Source: Cytobacillus luteolus | GTDB lineage: Bacteria > Bacillota > Bacilli > Bacillales > Bacillaceae_L | Direction of reading: 5' to 3' | Length of the DNA: 64,000 bases | NCBI RefSeq assembly: GCF_017873715.1 | Contig: NZ_JAGGKM010000001.1 | Coordinates: 744,001-808,000 of the forward strand | Part shown: positions 53,837 to 61,185 of the stretch, piece by piece | Numbering within the stretch: position 1 is the first letter of the stretch | Layout: each line of letters begins with the position of its first letter | Made by a program: the position numbers and the translations under genes | The notes under the pieces: model-generated | Seen by the model: the letters and a program-made list of their open reading frames with translations, nothing else | Databases searched by the model: none | Told to the model about the DNA's origin: nothing

Positions 53837-54847
53837 ATGGTCTTTGTTAAATATACTGAGAATAGTGAGCTTGAAGAAGAGATGAATCCTTATCTAAAAA
53901 TAAGACAGTTGCGAGAGAAGGGTATTTATAAGTTTTCACATGGTCACCGTACTCTTAACCACTTCCATGATCAACTTATGAAAAAAACAGTTCAGGTTGC
54001 AATCGAAAAGGTGGAAAGCGAGTTTGGGCCAGTCCCAGCTCTCTTTGCCTTTTTTACAATGGGAAGTGCTGCAAGGTCAGAACAATCTATTTGGAGTGAT
54101 CAAGACCATGGTCTGATTTTTGCAGGAAACGAACAGGAAAAACCTTATTTTTTACAACTAGGAACTGAGATTTCTAAAGGGTTACATGAGGTTGGTTATG
54201 AATACTGTGATGGCAATGTCATGGCTTCGAACATGAAATGGTGTCATTCAATTGGTGGTTGGGAGAAGCAACTAACTGAATGGCTTGATGAAGCTAGCTG
54301 GGAATCCCTTCGTTATTTTACTACCTTCTTTGACTCTCGTGTTTTGTTGGGAGAAGAAGGCTATTTGCGTAGTTTAAAAGAAACATCAATTAGTAGACTG
54401 AATGAAGAGTCCTTTTTATACTCTCGATTACTCGAAAATATCAGTCATGTTAAAAAGGGAATTGGTGTACTAGGGCAGTTTTTGCCAGACATCTATGGGA
54501 AGAAACCGGGTCACCTTAATAGTAAGGATACTATCTTCTTTCCTTATGTAAATTCAATTCGTCTGCTCGCATTGAAGGAGGCCATCTTAGATCCTTCAAC
54601 AATAAACCGGTTTGAAAAATTACCTCTTCATTTATCACACATAAAAAGCTATCAATCTCATTTTGAAAGACTGCTAGAATTGCGACTTTTATTAAAAAGG
54701 AATGCAACTAACTATGAGGATGTTCATTATGTGAAAATTGATTCATTATCGAAATTCGAAAAGCAAGAGCTTAAACAAATTATGAAAAAAGGTTATAAGT
54801 TGTTTAATGAGACCAAAGAGATCATCCTTAAAGGGTGTCGATCATGA
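53837..54847 (+). CDS. DUF294 putative nucleotidyltransferase (GlnD-like N-terminal domain)
   Basis: 336 residues. AGGTG lies 8 nt before the ATG, inside the last codons of amtB, and only 3 nt separate the genes. Residues 75-95 hold the nucleotidyltransferase core TMGSAARSEQSIWSDQDHG: Gly76-Ser77, Glu82, Asp88 and Asp90, the pattern of GlnD and other Pol-beta-like uridylyltransferases. The rest (DUF294 C-terminal, GQFLPDIYGKKPGHLNSKDT) is helical. No CBS domains or ACT/HD domains as in full GlnD. Linked here to ammonium transport. Confidence 0.87.
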   Translation: MVFVKYTENSELEEEMNPYLKIRQLREKGIYKFSHGHRTLNHFHDQLMKKTVQVAIEKVESEFGPVPALFAFFTMGSAARSEQSIWSDQDHGLIFAGNEQEKPYFLQLGTEISKGLHEVGYEYCDGNVMASNMKWCHSIGGWEKQLTEWLDEASWESLRYFTTFFDSRVLLGEEGYLRSLKETSISRLNEESFLYSRLLENISHVKKGIGVLGQFLPDIYGKKPGHLNSKDTIFFPYVNSIRLLALKEAILDPSTINRFEKLPLHLSHIKSYQSHFERLLELRLLLKRNATNYEDVHYVKIDSLSKFEKQELKQIMKKGYKLFNETKEIILKGCRS

Positions 54848-55572
54848 GGAATCAGGTAGTTCAGTTTATGAAACAGTTATCTGGAATGCTGCACCCAAGC
54901 CTTTTCGCTTCTGTTTCTAATCAAAATAATGCAGCAAACATTGCATTTCTTAGACAACTCCAGCGTGAATTGAAGGCAGAAGATGTGCTTCAGGTTCCTT
55001 TTTCAGATTTAAAGGTTGTAGTGTTTGATTTAGAAACAACAGGTTTTTACCCACAAAAGGGTGACCGAATACTATCAATAGGTGCTGTAAAAGTAGTTGG
55101 TGATCAACTCAAGGACAGTGACGTGTTTTACTCGTTAGTGAACAATATAAATCCACTACCTGATACCATAAAAGAGTTGACCGGAATCTGTGAGGATGAT
55201 CTTGAACATGCACCGGAATTAGGCACCGTCCTACGAGAATTCTATCAGTTCACACAAACCGTCCCACTCATTGCACACCACGCAACTCATGAGAAGAACT
55301 TCATGCACCATGCTAGTTGGTCAACTTTAAAAATGAATTTTCAGCATAGAGTAATTGACACATCGTTTTTAACAAAGATTGTTGAGCCTGCGAAAAGCTT
55401 GGTTAGTCTGGATGAATGCTGCAACCATTTTGGAATACAGATTACTAAAAGACATCACGCACTTCATGATGCCATTGCAACTGCAAAGCTCTGGACAAAA
55501 AGCATCCAACTAATTCAAGAACACGGCTTTCACACTCTATCAGATGTATACACCCACCTAGCAAACCGTTAA
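54844..55572 (+). CDS. DnaQ-like 3'-5' exonuclease (DEDDh)
   Basis: 242 residues; ATGA overlap with the DUF294 gene. An N-terminal helical extension of 55 residues precedes the exonuclease. Exo I VVFDLETTGFYP carries Asp62 and Glu64; Exo III ends RHHALHDAIATAKLW with His and Asp. Exo II reads AHHATHEKNFM, so the usual Asp of N-x-x-F-D appears as Glu or is displaced. Exonucleases of this type are often paired with DUF294 proteins next to membrane transporters. Confidence 0.87.
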   Translation: MRNQVVQFMKQLSGMLHPSLFASVSNQNNAANIAFLRQLQRELKAEDVLQVPFSDLKVVVFDLETTGFYPQKGDRILSIGAVKVVGDQLKDSDVFYSLVNNINPLPDTIKELTGICEDDLEHAPELGTVLREFYQFTQTVPLIAHHATHEKNFMHHASWSTLKMNFQHRVIDTSFLTKIVEPAKSLVSLDECCNHFGIQITKRHHALHDAIATAKLWTKSIQLIQEHGFHTLSDVYTHLANR

Positions 55573-55577
55573 AGCTT

Positions 55578-55630
55578 GGGGCCTGACCCCCAGTGCGTTA
55601 AAGCTTTAACGCACCGGGGGTCAGGCCCCC
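55578..55630. repeat. Palindromic repeat copy 22
   Basis: Complete arms around the perfect GCGTTAAAGCTTTAACGC centre. Starts 6 nt after the exonuclease stop; followed by CTGTCACAAATT rather than GACATATTT. Confidence 0.96.
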
Positions 55631-55741
55631 TCTGTCACAAATTAGGTAACATTTTTTTGAACGTATTAAAGGAAATTTCTTAAGTAATGTCTAAATATAC
55701 TATCATAGGATGAAAAACATAACGATTTGGAGGAGACTCGA

Positions 55742-55897
55742 ATGTTAAAAAATTACGATGTGAAAAAGCAGGTAACTGTAGATTCCACAGTATTACTGCA
55801 AGGGATTGTAAAAGCGATTTTTAAAGATAATATTCATGTTCAAATCGGGGGAAAGGTTATTTCTTTACCTATAACAGAAGTTAACATTGCTAAATAA
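55742..55897 (+). CDS. Small protein A, 51 aa, paralogue of 56578-56733
   Basis: MLKNYDVKKQVTVDSTVLLQ then GIVKAIFKDNIHVQIGGKVI SLPITEVNIAK. TTGGAGGAG lies just before the ATG. The last 31 residues are almost identical to the second copy, although more than a dozen codons differ synonymously, which shows selection for the protein. Beta-rich, no Cys. Family not recognised; a small SH3-like barrel is possible. Confidence 0.82.
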   Translation: MLKNYDVKKQVTVDSTVLLQGIVKAIFKDNIHVQIGGKVISLPITEVNIAK

Positions 55898-55905
55898 TAG
55901 ATGAA

Positions 55906-55953
55906 GGAGCATGTCAATCTAGTAAAGGTATACTGGAGAGGGATGCTCTTTTT
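55906..55953 (+). terminator. Possible terminator after small protein A
   Basis: GGAGCAT at 55906 pairs with ATGCTC at 55943, followed by TTTTTG; the intervening 30 nt is loosely structured. Confidence 0.5.
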
Positions 55954-56088
55954 GTACTCGATTCGATTTTTCAAAACTTGAAGTAGTAAAAACCTCCTTA
56001 ATTTTCCTCTCTAAACTAGTTTAAGTACCCTTCCCTTATTAGTAAAAAGCTCATATGAATAAATAAGAATAGAAGGGAGGTTTTTTAT

Positions 56089-56397
56089 ATGTTTCCACCA
56101 AGACAAGTTCCCCTTCGTAGAGGAGCAGTCGGTAACCCTTTAAATAGACATCCTTTTCTGGGGCAGGCTGTACCTAGACCCAGACCACAGAGGGTTCCTT
56201 TTGCAGCTCCTTTAGGAAGACCGCCTAGACAAATTGGGCCATCAACTGGACAACGCAGGGATTTATTATCGTATTTTCGGAAAGAAGATGGGACTTATGA
56301 CTTTCAAAAAATGACTGCAACAGCAGGACAAATAAAAGGTGTATACAATCAAGTAGCAGGATTTGCCCCAATGATTACAAAATTACTTGGTAGATAG
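56089..56397 (+). CDS. YppG-like (YppG/YqfQ) coat-associated protein
   Basis: 102 residues. A Pro/Arg-rich first half (MFPPRQVPLRRGAVGNPLNR, PRPRPQRVP) is followed by the conserved end LSYFRKEDGTYDFQKMTATA then GQIKGVYNQVAGFAPMITKL. That end matches the YppG family of small spore-related proteins. GAAGGGAGG precedes the ATG. It lies between the two 51-aa paralogues on the same strand. Confidence 0.75.
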   Translation: MFPPRQVPLRRGAVGNPLNRHPFLGQAVPRPRPQRVPFAAPLGRPPRQIGPSTGQRRDLLSYFRKEDGTYDFQKMTATAGQIKGVYNQVAGFAPMITKLLGR

Positions 56398-56436
56398 ATG
56401 TTATAAGGTGATTAGTCATAGAATGATTGTTGAGGC

Positions 56437-56505
56437 CTTTTCCATTCTTAAGGTCTGACAAGAACGAAGTTGCATTTTTTCCATTCTTAGTCAGGCCCCT
56501 TTTTA
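56437..56505. repeat. Decayed relative of the palindromic repeat
   Basis: GAGGCCTTTTCCATTCTTAAG GTCTGAC and, 35 bp on, TTTTTTCCATTCTTAGTCAGGCCCC then TTTTT. The GTCAGGCCCC arm and duplicated TTTTCCATTCTTA suggest a rearranged copy that now could act as terminator. Confidence 0.45.
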
Positions 56506-56577
56506 TATTTGTAGTCATAAAGTAATAAAAAAGCCAATATAATTTTTTTACTATACCTGTTGAAGGGAGTAATTGAT

Positions 56578-56733
56578 ATGTTAAAAGAACAGGAATTAAA
56601 AAAGGAAGTAACGATAAACTCAACCGTCCTTTTAAAGGGAATCGTAAAAGCTATCTTTAAAGACAATATACATGTTCAAATTGGAGGGAAGGTCATATCC
56701 TTGCCTATATCAGAAGTGAACGTGGTAAAATAG
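56578..56733 (+). CDS. Small protein B, 51 aa, paralogue of 55742-55897
   Basis: MLKEQELKKEVTINSTVLLK then GIVKAIFKDNIHVQIGGKVI SLPISEVNVVK. GAAGGGAG lies 9 nt upstream of the ATG. The shared block GIVKAIFKDNIHVQIGGKVI is identical to copy A despite synonymous changes in most codons, so the duplication is old and both are maintained. Unrelated to any family I know. Confidence 0.82.
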   Translation: MLKEQELKKEVTINSTVLLKGIVKAIFKDNIHVQIGGKVISLPISEVNVVK

Positions 56734-56824
56734 AGGTTGTAACTGCAAAACTTCCAATTTTCTAATCTTGTTTTTTTGTTATATAAATGTTGCAATTGTA
56801 ACTGAATCGTAATATATTATTAAT

Positions 56825-57010
56825 GTACTTACAACCTTTAGTAATTTAGCTAAAGGATAATCTGTTAATATAGCAGCAGTAGTAGCCTGCTATAGACAAC
56901 AAAGGACCATTATGTTTGACCCCTATCTAAACATATATAGGTTTTACAATTGAATGAAACAAAAAAGAGTTGGTGAACCAAAATTAAAAGTACAGGTCAC
57001 CAACTTTTGT
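56825..57010 (+). ncRNA. Candidate structured small RNA
   Basis: A promoter TTGCAA (56790-56795), 17-bp spacer, TATATT (56813-56818) is followed by two firm hairpins, CCTTTAG/CTAAAGG (56835-56856) and TATAGCAG/CTGCTATA (56869-56894). A less sure one comes next (CCTAT/ATAGG), then an intrinsic terminator near 57010. No ORF with a ribosome binding site is in it. The gene after it is separated by a terminator and a repeat, so a riboswitch is unlikely. The family is not recognised. Confidence 0.45.
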
Positions 57011-57011
57011 T
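56969..57011 (+). terminator. Terminator closing the candidate ncRNA
   Basis: AGTTGGTGAACC and GGTCACCAACTT form a stem with a 19-nt loop, followed by TTTTG. Confidence 0.7.
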
Positions 57012-57017
57012 ATTTAT

Positions 57018-57069
57018 GGGGCCTGACCCCCGTTGCGTTATTGCTTTAATGCGATGGGGGTCAGGCCCC
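57018..57069. repeat. Palindromic repeat copy 23
   Basis: Complete arms, centre GCGTTATTGCTTTAATGCG. It follows a normal terminator by 7 bp and lies 150 bp before the next start, so it is one of the copies not at a gene end. Confidence 0.94.
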
Positions 57070-57219
57070 TGATTTTATGTGCTGTTTTTTCAGCAGAGTG
57101 TAGAAGTGACAGATAAGGAATGATGATATACTAGATGTAAAGGCAGGAGATCTGCCCCTTTTACTAATAATAGGTTGTGATTAGTTTAATAAACATTTTA
57201 AAAAATTTAGGGGGACAAG

Positions 57220-57591
57220 ATGAAATTATATCGTGTGATTATACCAGTTTCTAATATAGAACTAGCAACAGAGTTTTATCAGAAGATTTTAAGTATGGAA
57301 GGGAATAGAGTATCTGATGGAAGGCATTATTTCGATTGTGGAGGAACCATCTTAGCCTGTTTTGATCCAAAAGCAGATGGCGACGAGTTTGATGCTAGAC
57401 AGAATCCAGATCATATCTATTTATCTACCGCAAACCTTGATGAGATACTTACCAATATCAAAAATTGGGATGCTAGTCTAATAGTTGACCCAATCAACAC
57501 GCAACCATGGGGTGAAAAGACACTATACGCAAAAGATCCCTTCGGCAATCCACTCTGCTTTGTAGACGAAAAAACTGTATTCAAGGGATAA
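57220..57591 (+). CDS. VOC-family protein
   Basis: 123 residues: MKLYRVIIPVSNIELATEFY opening, C-rich strand FDCGGTILACFD, and the end TLYAKDPFGNPLCFVDE in which the usual ligand Glu is replaced by Cys/Phe. AGGGGGACAAG precedes the ATG. Loss of the metal ligand suggests a binding rather than catalytic role, or a different chemistry. Confidence 0.83.
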   Translation: MKLYRVIIPVSNIELATEFYQKILSMEGNRVSDGRHYFDCGGTILACFDPKADGDEFDARQNPDHIYLSTANLDEILTNIKNWDASLIVDPINTQPWGEKTLYAKDPFGNPLCFVDEKTVFKG

Positions 57592-57595
57592 AATT

Positions 57596-57647
57596 GAGGC
57601 CTGACCCCCGCTGCGTTAATGCGTTAACGCGCCGGGGGTCAGGCCCC
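57596..57647. repeat. Palindromic repeat copy 24, forming the end of the MFS gene
   Basis: The right arm supplies the last two codons and the TGA stop (reverse strand GGGGCCTGA) of the MFS transporter. Left outer base pair is worn (GAGGCCTGACC). Starts 5 nt after the VOC stop. Confidence 0.95.
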
Positions 57648-58814
57648 TTCTGTCACAATTTCCTTGTCGTGGACTCTCCATATGCAGGCTAGAGCAAGAA
57701 CTAGACTTCCAGCTGCGGCCCAAAATAAAATTCCAAAGCCAAAGAAATCAATGAAGAGACCTAAGGTGGGTGGGGAGATGATGGCTGCTAAGGATGAGAC
57801 TAGATAATAAAGTCCCGTTCGTGTTCCATAACTTGTTGTGCTTCCGGTAGAAACGATAAAAGGATATGCATTGATATTTACGCATGCCCAAAACAATCCC
57901 CCAAGAAAAAGGACAATCCTCAAATAGACTACTGACTCAATCCAATTTAATAACAAAAACGAAAAAATCAATCCAATAACGCCAACTACGATAACCTTTT
58001 TCTTACCAAACTTTGCTCCAAGTAATCCGCTTGGTATTGCCGACAACACAAAGCTTAAAGAGAAAAAGGTCAAAGAAAAAGCGGAGGCACTTTTGCTCAA
58101 ACCTAGTTCATTTACCCCATAAAGGGTAAACAAAGCTTCCATGCCCTGAATGGAGATAAACCAAAAAAAGATAGCTGCCAGTAAGTACAAGGTTGGTGGA
58201 TTTAATTCGTCTTTATAATTAATTTTTGGAACGAGTGTTTCTGTATATGTAATCGAGTCTTGGTTTTCTTTTATATTCGTAAAAACGACCAAAAGGACGA
58301 GTAAGAATATAGCAGATACAGCTAAAAAGGGGAGATATTCCTTGATGCTAAACAAATAGGAACCAACGCTAAAGGCAAGGATTGCTCCACAGCCTCCCAT
58401 AAAGTTTATAATTCCGTTGGCCTTTGTACGGTTCACTTCAGGTGTGATATCTGGCATTAATGCAATCGTTGGAGATCTAAAAATGGCCATAGAAAGATTC
58501 ATACAAATCATGAAGAATATTAACATAACTAAACTAGTATGAAAGGGAAGCAAAGCATAAAATAATGCCGCAAGAGGTATCCCAACTAGTAGGTAGGGCA
58601 TGCGACGGCCAACTTTTGTTTGAGTCCGATCACTGAGCTGTCCGATATAGGGCTGCAAAAAGAGGGCAATATAATTATCTACTGTCATTAAAAAACCTAT
58701 CAATGCAGTACTCGTAATAAAATTATCAAGAAAAAACGGAACAAACCCATTATACAAAGACCACCCAATACTAATCCCAAAGAAACCAAATCCCAACAGC
58801 CACGTTTTTCTCAT
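57639..58814 (-). CDS. MFS/GPH-like transporter, stop codon in repeat
   Basis: 391 residues from the ATG at 58814 (GGAG 7 nt upstream; the frame opens 9 codons earlier). Twelve helices. The loop QLSDRTQTKVGRRMPYLLVG after helix 2 is of the glycoside-pentoside-hexuronide / SLC45 sugar-transporter type. The protein ends DKEIVTEGA, where the final GA and stop come from the palindromic repeat. Substrate unknown, sugar likely. Confidence 0.83.
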   Translation of the reverse strand: MRKTWLLGFGFFGISIGWSLYNGFVPFFLDNFITSTALIGFLMTVDNYIALFLQPYIGQLSDRTQTKVGRRMPYLLVGIPLAALFYALLPFHTSLVMLIFFMICMNLSMAIFRSPTIALMPDITPEVNRTKANGIINFMGGCGAILAFSVGSYLFSIKEYLPFLAVSAIFLLVLLVVFTNIKENQDSITYTETLVPKINYKDELNPPTLYLLAAIFFWFISIQGMEALFTLYGVNELGLSKSASAFSLTFFSLSFVLSAIPSGLLGAKFGKKKVIVVGVIGLIFSFLLLNWIESVVYLRIVLFLGGLFWACVNINAYPFIVSTGSTTSYGTRTGLYYLVSSLAAIISPPTLGLFIDFFGFGILFWAAAGSLVLALACIWRVHDKEIVTEGA

Positions 58815-58914
58815 GGCATCTCTCCTCAACCTCAATCTCACACAAAAAATCGCGCTACTAATAGTATGCGGACCAAAGCACTATATTGCTTGTTCCAATC
58901 TAATTATGTCTTAA

Positions 58915-58966
58915 GGGGCCTGACCCCCAGTGCGTTAAAGCTTTAACGCGCCGGGGGTCAGGCCCC
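58915..58966. repeat. Palindromic repeat copy 25
   Basis: Lies between divergent MFS and asnB starts. Left outer motif TTATGTC; perfect GCGTTAAAGCTTTAACGC centre. 123 bp before asnB. Confidence 0.96.
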
Positions 58967-59089
58967 ACTTTTTTAAAAATTTTTCGTTTTTATTTGTAAA
59001 AATTGTATTTTGGTGGAAACTAATCCTTGAAAAAGAACGTTACATAGTGAGAAAGTTGATATAAATATTGATGGAGGGGTTTAAGGGTT

Positions 59090-61015
59090 ATGTGCGGTTT
59101 TATTGGTATTTTAAGAAATGATAATGTCCAGGCCATTGATTTAGATCGGTGGAATGAGGCATTGCAATCAATCCATCACAGAGGGCCAGACGATACTGGT
59201 AATTATCGTGACGAGCGAGTGGAGTTCGGCTTTAAACGATTAAGCATCATAGATTTAGAACATGGTGAACAGCCACTTAGCTATCAAGAGCGTTATCATA
59301 TTATTTTTAATGGAGAGATTTACAACTATGTTGAACTTAGAGAGCAACTAATTGAGCAAGGTGTAACCTTTCAAACAATGTCAGATACTGAAGTAATTGT
59401 TGCGTTGTATGCTCATAAAGGGAAAGATTGTGTGCAGGATTTAAGAGGGATGTTTGCATTTGCAATTTGGGATATTGTTGAAGAGACATTATTCGCTGCC
59501 CGCGACACCTTTGGAATTAAACCTTTCTATTATTATGAAACAAAGGATAGGCTGATTTTTTCATCGGAGCAAAAAAGTATTAAACTCTTAACAGGACAGC
59601 ATGAGTTACACCAAGAAAATATTCAACACTATTTAACCTATCAATATGTCCCTGAGCCTCGTTGCTTGTCAAAGGATATTTTTAAATTGCTTCCAGGGCA
59701 ATATTTAGAAAAAAAGCCGAACCAAAAGGCAATTATCACTTGTTTTAACAAAAAGAGCTTTTTACCGGAGGAAAAGCAGTTCTCTGAGTTTACTAAAGAA
59801 ACGAGACAAGTGCTGGAAGATTCTGTAGCGAAGCATATGCGCAGTGATGTACCGGTAGGAGCATTTTTATCAAGCGGGATTGACTCTACAACCATTGTGG
59901 CTTTAGCAAAACAACATAATCCAGCCTTAAAAACATTTACTGTAGGATTTGAAACAGAAGGGTACAGTGAAATCGATATAGCTAAAGATACGGCTGAAAA
60001 ACTCGGAGTCGAAAATATTCATAAAGTTATTACACCACAAGAGTTTGTTACTGAGTTGGAAAAAATTATTTGGCATATGGATGACCCTGTCGCTGACCCA
60101 GCTGCTGTACCACTTTATTTTGTAGCAAAAGAAGCCAGTAAGCATGTAAAAGTAGTCCTGTCAGGCGAGGGGGCAGATGAACTTTTCGGGGGGTATACGA
60201 TTTACCGTGAACCTTTATCGTTAAAATGGATCAATCGACTCCCTAAGTCTATACAAGTTCTAATGAATAAGTCGGCAAAATTATTACCGCAGGGGATAAA
60301 AGGAAAAAGCTATATTTTAAGAGGTACAACCCCGATGGAAGATAGGTATATTGGGAATGCCTTTATCTTTTCTGAAGCAGAAAAGAAAATGTTACTCAAA
60401 AACTATCAACGCAACCAACCATTTACTGAAATTACGAAATCAATGTATGAGGATGCGAAGCTTTATACTGACTCAAGTAAGATGCAATACATTGACCTGA
60501 ATACTTGGCTTCCTGGAGATATTCTCGTAAAAGCAGATCGAATGACAATGGCTCATTCTCTTGAGCTTCGAGTACCATTTTTAGATAAAGACGTATTCAA
60601 TCTTGCTAAGCAAATTCCAGATCATATGAAAATAGCCAATGGTACAACGAAATATGTGTTACGAGAAGCAGTAAAAGGTCTAGTCCCAGACTCTGTACAA
60701 TATCGTAGAAAGCTGGGTTTCCCAGTACCTATTCGTCACTGGCTGCGAAATGAACTATATGACTGGGCAAGAGACTTGTTAAAATATAGTCCGGCAGCTG
60801 ATCAAATCTTTAATCGGGAAGAACTATTGTTGTTATTAGAAGATCATGCAATTGAAAAAGTGGATAATAGTCGAAAACTCTGGACCATCCTATCATTTAT
60901 GATTTGGTACTCGCTTTATGAACAAGCGGATACAACCCAATCGCTTAAACTGGTCAAAGAAAAAACGCTCGCTTACAAAACCGTCTATACAAACGCTCCG
61001 GCCTATTCGGAATAA
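59090..61015 (+). CDS. asnB: Asparagine synthetase (glutamine-hydrolysing), AsnB
   Basis: 641 residues. After loss of Met the catalytic Cys2 (MCGFIGILRN) hydrolyses glutamine. HHRGPDDTG, FNGEIYNYVELREQL and SSGIDSTTIVALAKQHNP (PP-loop for ATP) follow. Closely similar in order and length to AsnB of Bacillus subtilis (SGEGADELFGGY, YRRKLGFPVPIRHWL). It makes asparagine from aspartate, ATP and glutamine. Monocistronic, followed by a repeat. Confidence 0.95.
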   Translation: MCGFIGILRNDNVQAIDLDRWNEALQSIHHRGPDDTGNYRDERVEFGFKRLSIIDLEHGEQPLSYQERYHIIFNGEIYNYVELREQLIEQGVTFQTMSDTEVIVALYAHKGKDCVQDLRGMFAFAIWDIVEETLFAARDTFGIKPFYYYETKDRLIFSSEQKSIKLLTGQHELHQENIQHYLTYQYVPEPRCLSKDIFKLLPGQYLEKKPNQKAIITCFNKKSFLPEEKQFSEFTKETRQVLEDSVAKHMRSDVPVGAFLSSGIDSTTIVALAKQHNPALKTFTVGFETEGYSEIDIAKDTAEKLGVENIHKVITPQEFVTELEKIIWHMDDPVADPAAVPLYFVAKEASKHVKVVLSGEGADELFGGYTIYREPLSLKWINRLPKSIQVLMNKSAKLLPQGIKGKSYILRGTTPMEDRYIGNAFIFSEAEKKMLLKNYQRNQPFTEITKSMYEDAKLYTDSSKMQYIDLNTWLPGDILVKADRMTMAHSLELRVPFLDKDVFNLAKQIPDHMKIANGTTKYVLREAVKGLVPDSVQYRRKLGFPVPIRHWLRNELYDWARDLLKYSPAADQIFNREELLLLLEDHAIEKVDNSRKLWTILSFMIWYSLYEQADTTQSLKLVKEKTLAYKTVYTNAPAYSE

Positions 61016-61022
61016 TGTTTTA

Positions 61023-61085
61023 GGGGCCTGACCCCCAGTGCGTTAAAGCTTTAACGCGCCGGGGGTCAGGCCCTTTTAGACATAT
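61023..61085. repeat. Palindromic repeat copy 26
   Basis: Complete arms, the last C lost on the right (GGGGGTCAGGCCC), followed by GACATATTTA. Starts 8 nt after the asnB stop. Confidence 0.94.
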
Positions 61086-61185
61086 TTAGTTAGGTGTTGA
61101 AGTAATAATACTAATCGCTTACGATTATAGTTAAATAAAGTACTAGTTAATCAAGATTGACCGGACGAAACGTTGAGGAAGAGGG

